DNA of 6,028 nt from Acetobacteraceae bacterium (lineage in GTDB: Bacteria; Pseudomonadota; Alphaproteobacteria; Acetobacterales; Acetobacteraceae). Position 1 is the stretch's first letter. Each line of letters starts with the position of its first letter. The stretch covers positions 1 to 6,028 of the forward strand of contig DAHWNE010000408.1 in NCBI GenBank assembly GCA_027340195.1. Reading direction: 5' to 3'. Made by a program: the position numbers and the translations under genes. The notes beneath the pieces were generated by a model. That model was not told the origin of the DNA. It was given only the letters and a program-made list of their open reading frames with translations, and did no database searches. Shown piece after piece: positions 4,952 to 6,028 of this stretch.

Positions 4952-6028
4952 GCGACTACGAACTGGCGATCCGTGGCGGCACCGTGGTGACCGAGAGCGA
5001 TTGCTTCCGAGCCGATATCGGCATCCGCGGCGGGCGCATCGCCGCGATCGGCGAGCGCCTGGACGCCGCCGCCACGATCGCGGCCGACGGGCTGATGGTG
5101 CTGCCGGGCGGCGTCGATAGCCATTGCCACATCGAGCAGCTGCGCCCGGACGGCAGCTCCGACGAGGAAAGCTTCACCACCGCCAGCGCCTCCGCGCTCG
5201 CCGGCGGGACCACCTCGGTCGTCACCTTCGCGATGCAGTTCAAGGGACACGGGCTGCGCGACACGCTGGCCGAATACCGCCGGCGCGCGCGGGCGGCGGC
5301 GATCGATTACGCCTTCCACCAGATCATCACCGATCCGACCGCGGCGGTGCTGGCCGAGGACATCCCGTTCGTCGTCGGCCAGGGGCTGCGCAGCCTCAAG
5401 GTGTTCCTCACCTACGACCCGCTGCGGCTCGACGATCGCGGCTTGATCGCGGTGCTGGCGGCGGCGCGGCGCGCGGGCGCGCTGGTGACCATCCATTGCG
5501 AGAACGACGCCGCGATCGGCTGGCGCACCGAGGCGCTGCTCGCCGCCGGGCTGACGGCGCCGAAATACCATCCCGTCTCCCGTCCGGCGGTGGTGGAGCG
5601 CGAGGCCGCGTATCGCGCCATCGCGCTGGCCGAGCTGGTGGATCAGCCGATCCAGATCTTCCACGTCTCCTGCGCCGAGGTGGCCGAGGAGATCGCCCGC
5701 GCCCAGACCCGCGGGCTCAAGGTCTGGGCCGAAACCTGCCCGCATTACCTGACCTTGACCGAGCGGGACATGGATCGCCCGGGCTTCGAGGGGGCGAAAT
5801 TCATGTGCAGCCCGCCGCCACGCGACGCCGCCGCCGCGGACGGGCTGTGGGATCACATCCGGCGCGGCACGTTGGACGTGGTCTCCTCCGACCATGCCGG
5901 GTTCAGCTATGCGGGGCCGGACGGCAAGCGCGTGGCGGGCGAGGACGCGCCGTTCCGCGACATCCCCAATGGGCTGCCCGGAATCGGCTCTCGCCTGCCG
6001 ATCCTGTGGCACGAGGGGGTGACCAAGG
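4948..6028 (+). CDS. Dihydropyrimidinase/hydantoinase-like cyclic amidohydrolase (3' end missing)
   Basis: The first 360 residues of a protein that is usually about 450-490 aa; the window edge cuts it. It belongs to the metal-dependent amidohydrolases that open cyclic amides such as dihydropyrimidines and hydantoins. A small beta domain leads to VDSHCH (56-61; His59 and His61 bind the first metal). Lys151 in SLKVFLTYD is the likely carboxylated lysine bridging two metals, with Tyr156 nearby. His183 (TIHCEN) and His239 (IFHVS) are the second-metal ligands, and Asp315 (SSDHAG) is the catalytic acid/base. Ser288 (CSPPP) and Asn341 (IPNGLPGIGSRLP) match the backbone residues that hold the substrate's amide ring. 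All catalytic positions are thus present up to the cut. DSHCHIEQ instead of the common D-x-H-T-H segment suggests a subgroup other than classical pyrimidine dihydropyrimidinase. It overlaps the regulator gene by ATGA and is likely co-transcribed with it. Confidence 0.9.
   Translation, partial: MSDYELAIRGGTVVTESDCFRADIGIRGGRIAAIGERLDAAATIAADGLMVLPGGVDSHCHIEQLRPDGSSDEESFTTASASALAGGTTSVVTFAMQFKGHGLRDTLAEYRRRARAAAIDYAFHQIITDPTAAVLAEDIPFVVGQGLRSLKVFLTYDPLRLDDRGLIAVLAAARRAGALVTIHCENDAAIGWRTEALLAAGLTAPKYHPVSRPAVVEREAAYRAIALAELVDQPIQIFHVSCAEVAEEIARAQTRGLKVWAETCPHYLTLTERDMDRPGFEGAKFMCSPPPRDAAAADGLWDHIRRGTLDVVSSDHAGFSYAGPDGKRVAGEDAPFRDIPNGLPGIGSRLPILWHEGVTK

Noticed and set aside
4666..6012. 448-aa antisense open frame opposite the regulator and hydantoinase-like gene
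   Set aside because: It crosses two real plus-strand genes with intact motifs and shows no domain of its own.

Overview
The window is very G+C-rich and densely coding. Genes overlap by a few bases, GTG or TTG starts are plausible, and codon third positions are almost all G or C. Together with the gene families present this suggests a proteobacterium, most likely an alphaproteobacterium (Rhodospirillales/Acetobacteraceae type). That placement is an impression from composition and gene content, not a phylogenetic result. No RNA gene, insertion sequence, CRISPR array or replication origin was seen.

Left block (1-3419, plus strand) is one tightly packed transcription unit. It holds the 3' end of an unrecognised gene, a PaaE-type FAD/NAD(P)/[2Fe-2S] oxidoreductase joined to it by an ATGA overlap, an acyl-CoA dehydrogenase, and a GT8-like glycosyltransferase that begins within 2 nt of the dehydrogenase stop. 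The reductase and dehydrogenase point to oxidation of an acyl-CoA or aryl-CoA substrate. The oxygenase that would accept the reductase's electrons is not visible and may lie upstream. The glycosyltransferase is an odd companion.

Right block (3459-6028) is a divergent catabolic module. On the minus strand is a 240-aa protein of the Asp/Glu racemase-maleate isomerase-arylmalonate decarboxylase superfamily whose visible active-site residues match arylmalonate decarboxylase (one Cys, plus a Gly-Thr-Ser motif). On the plus strand are a GntR/FCD regulator and, overlapping it by ATGA, a dihydropyrimidinase/hydantoinase-like amidohydrolase cut by the window end. Between the divergent genes is a perfect 8-3-8 inverted repeat, AT-rich in a G+C-rich background, which is the best candidate operator for the regulator. 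The likely picture is a substrate-induced pathway in which the amidohydrolase opens a cyclic amide and the decarboxylase/isomerase-like enzyme acts on a related acid. The substrate cannot be named from this sequence.

The two blocks converge at 3420-3458 across a 39-bp gap containing a weak hairpin.
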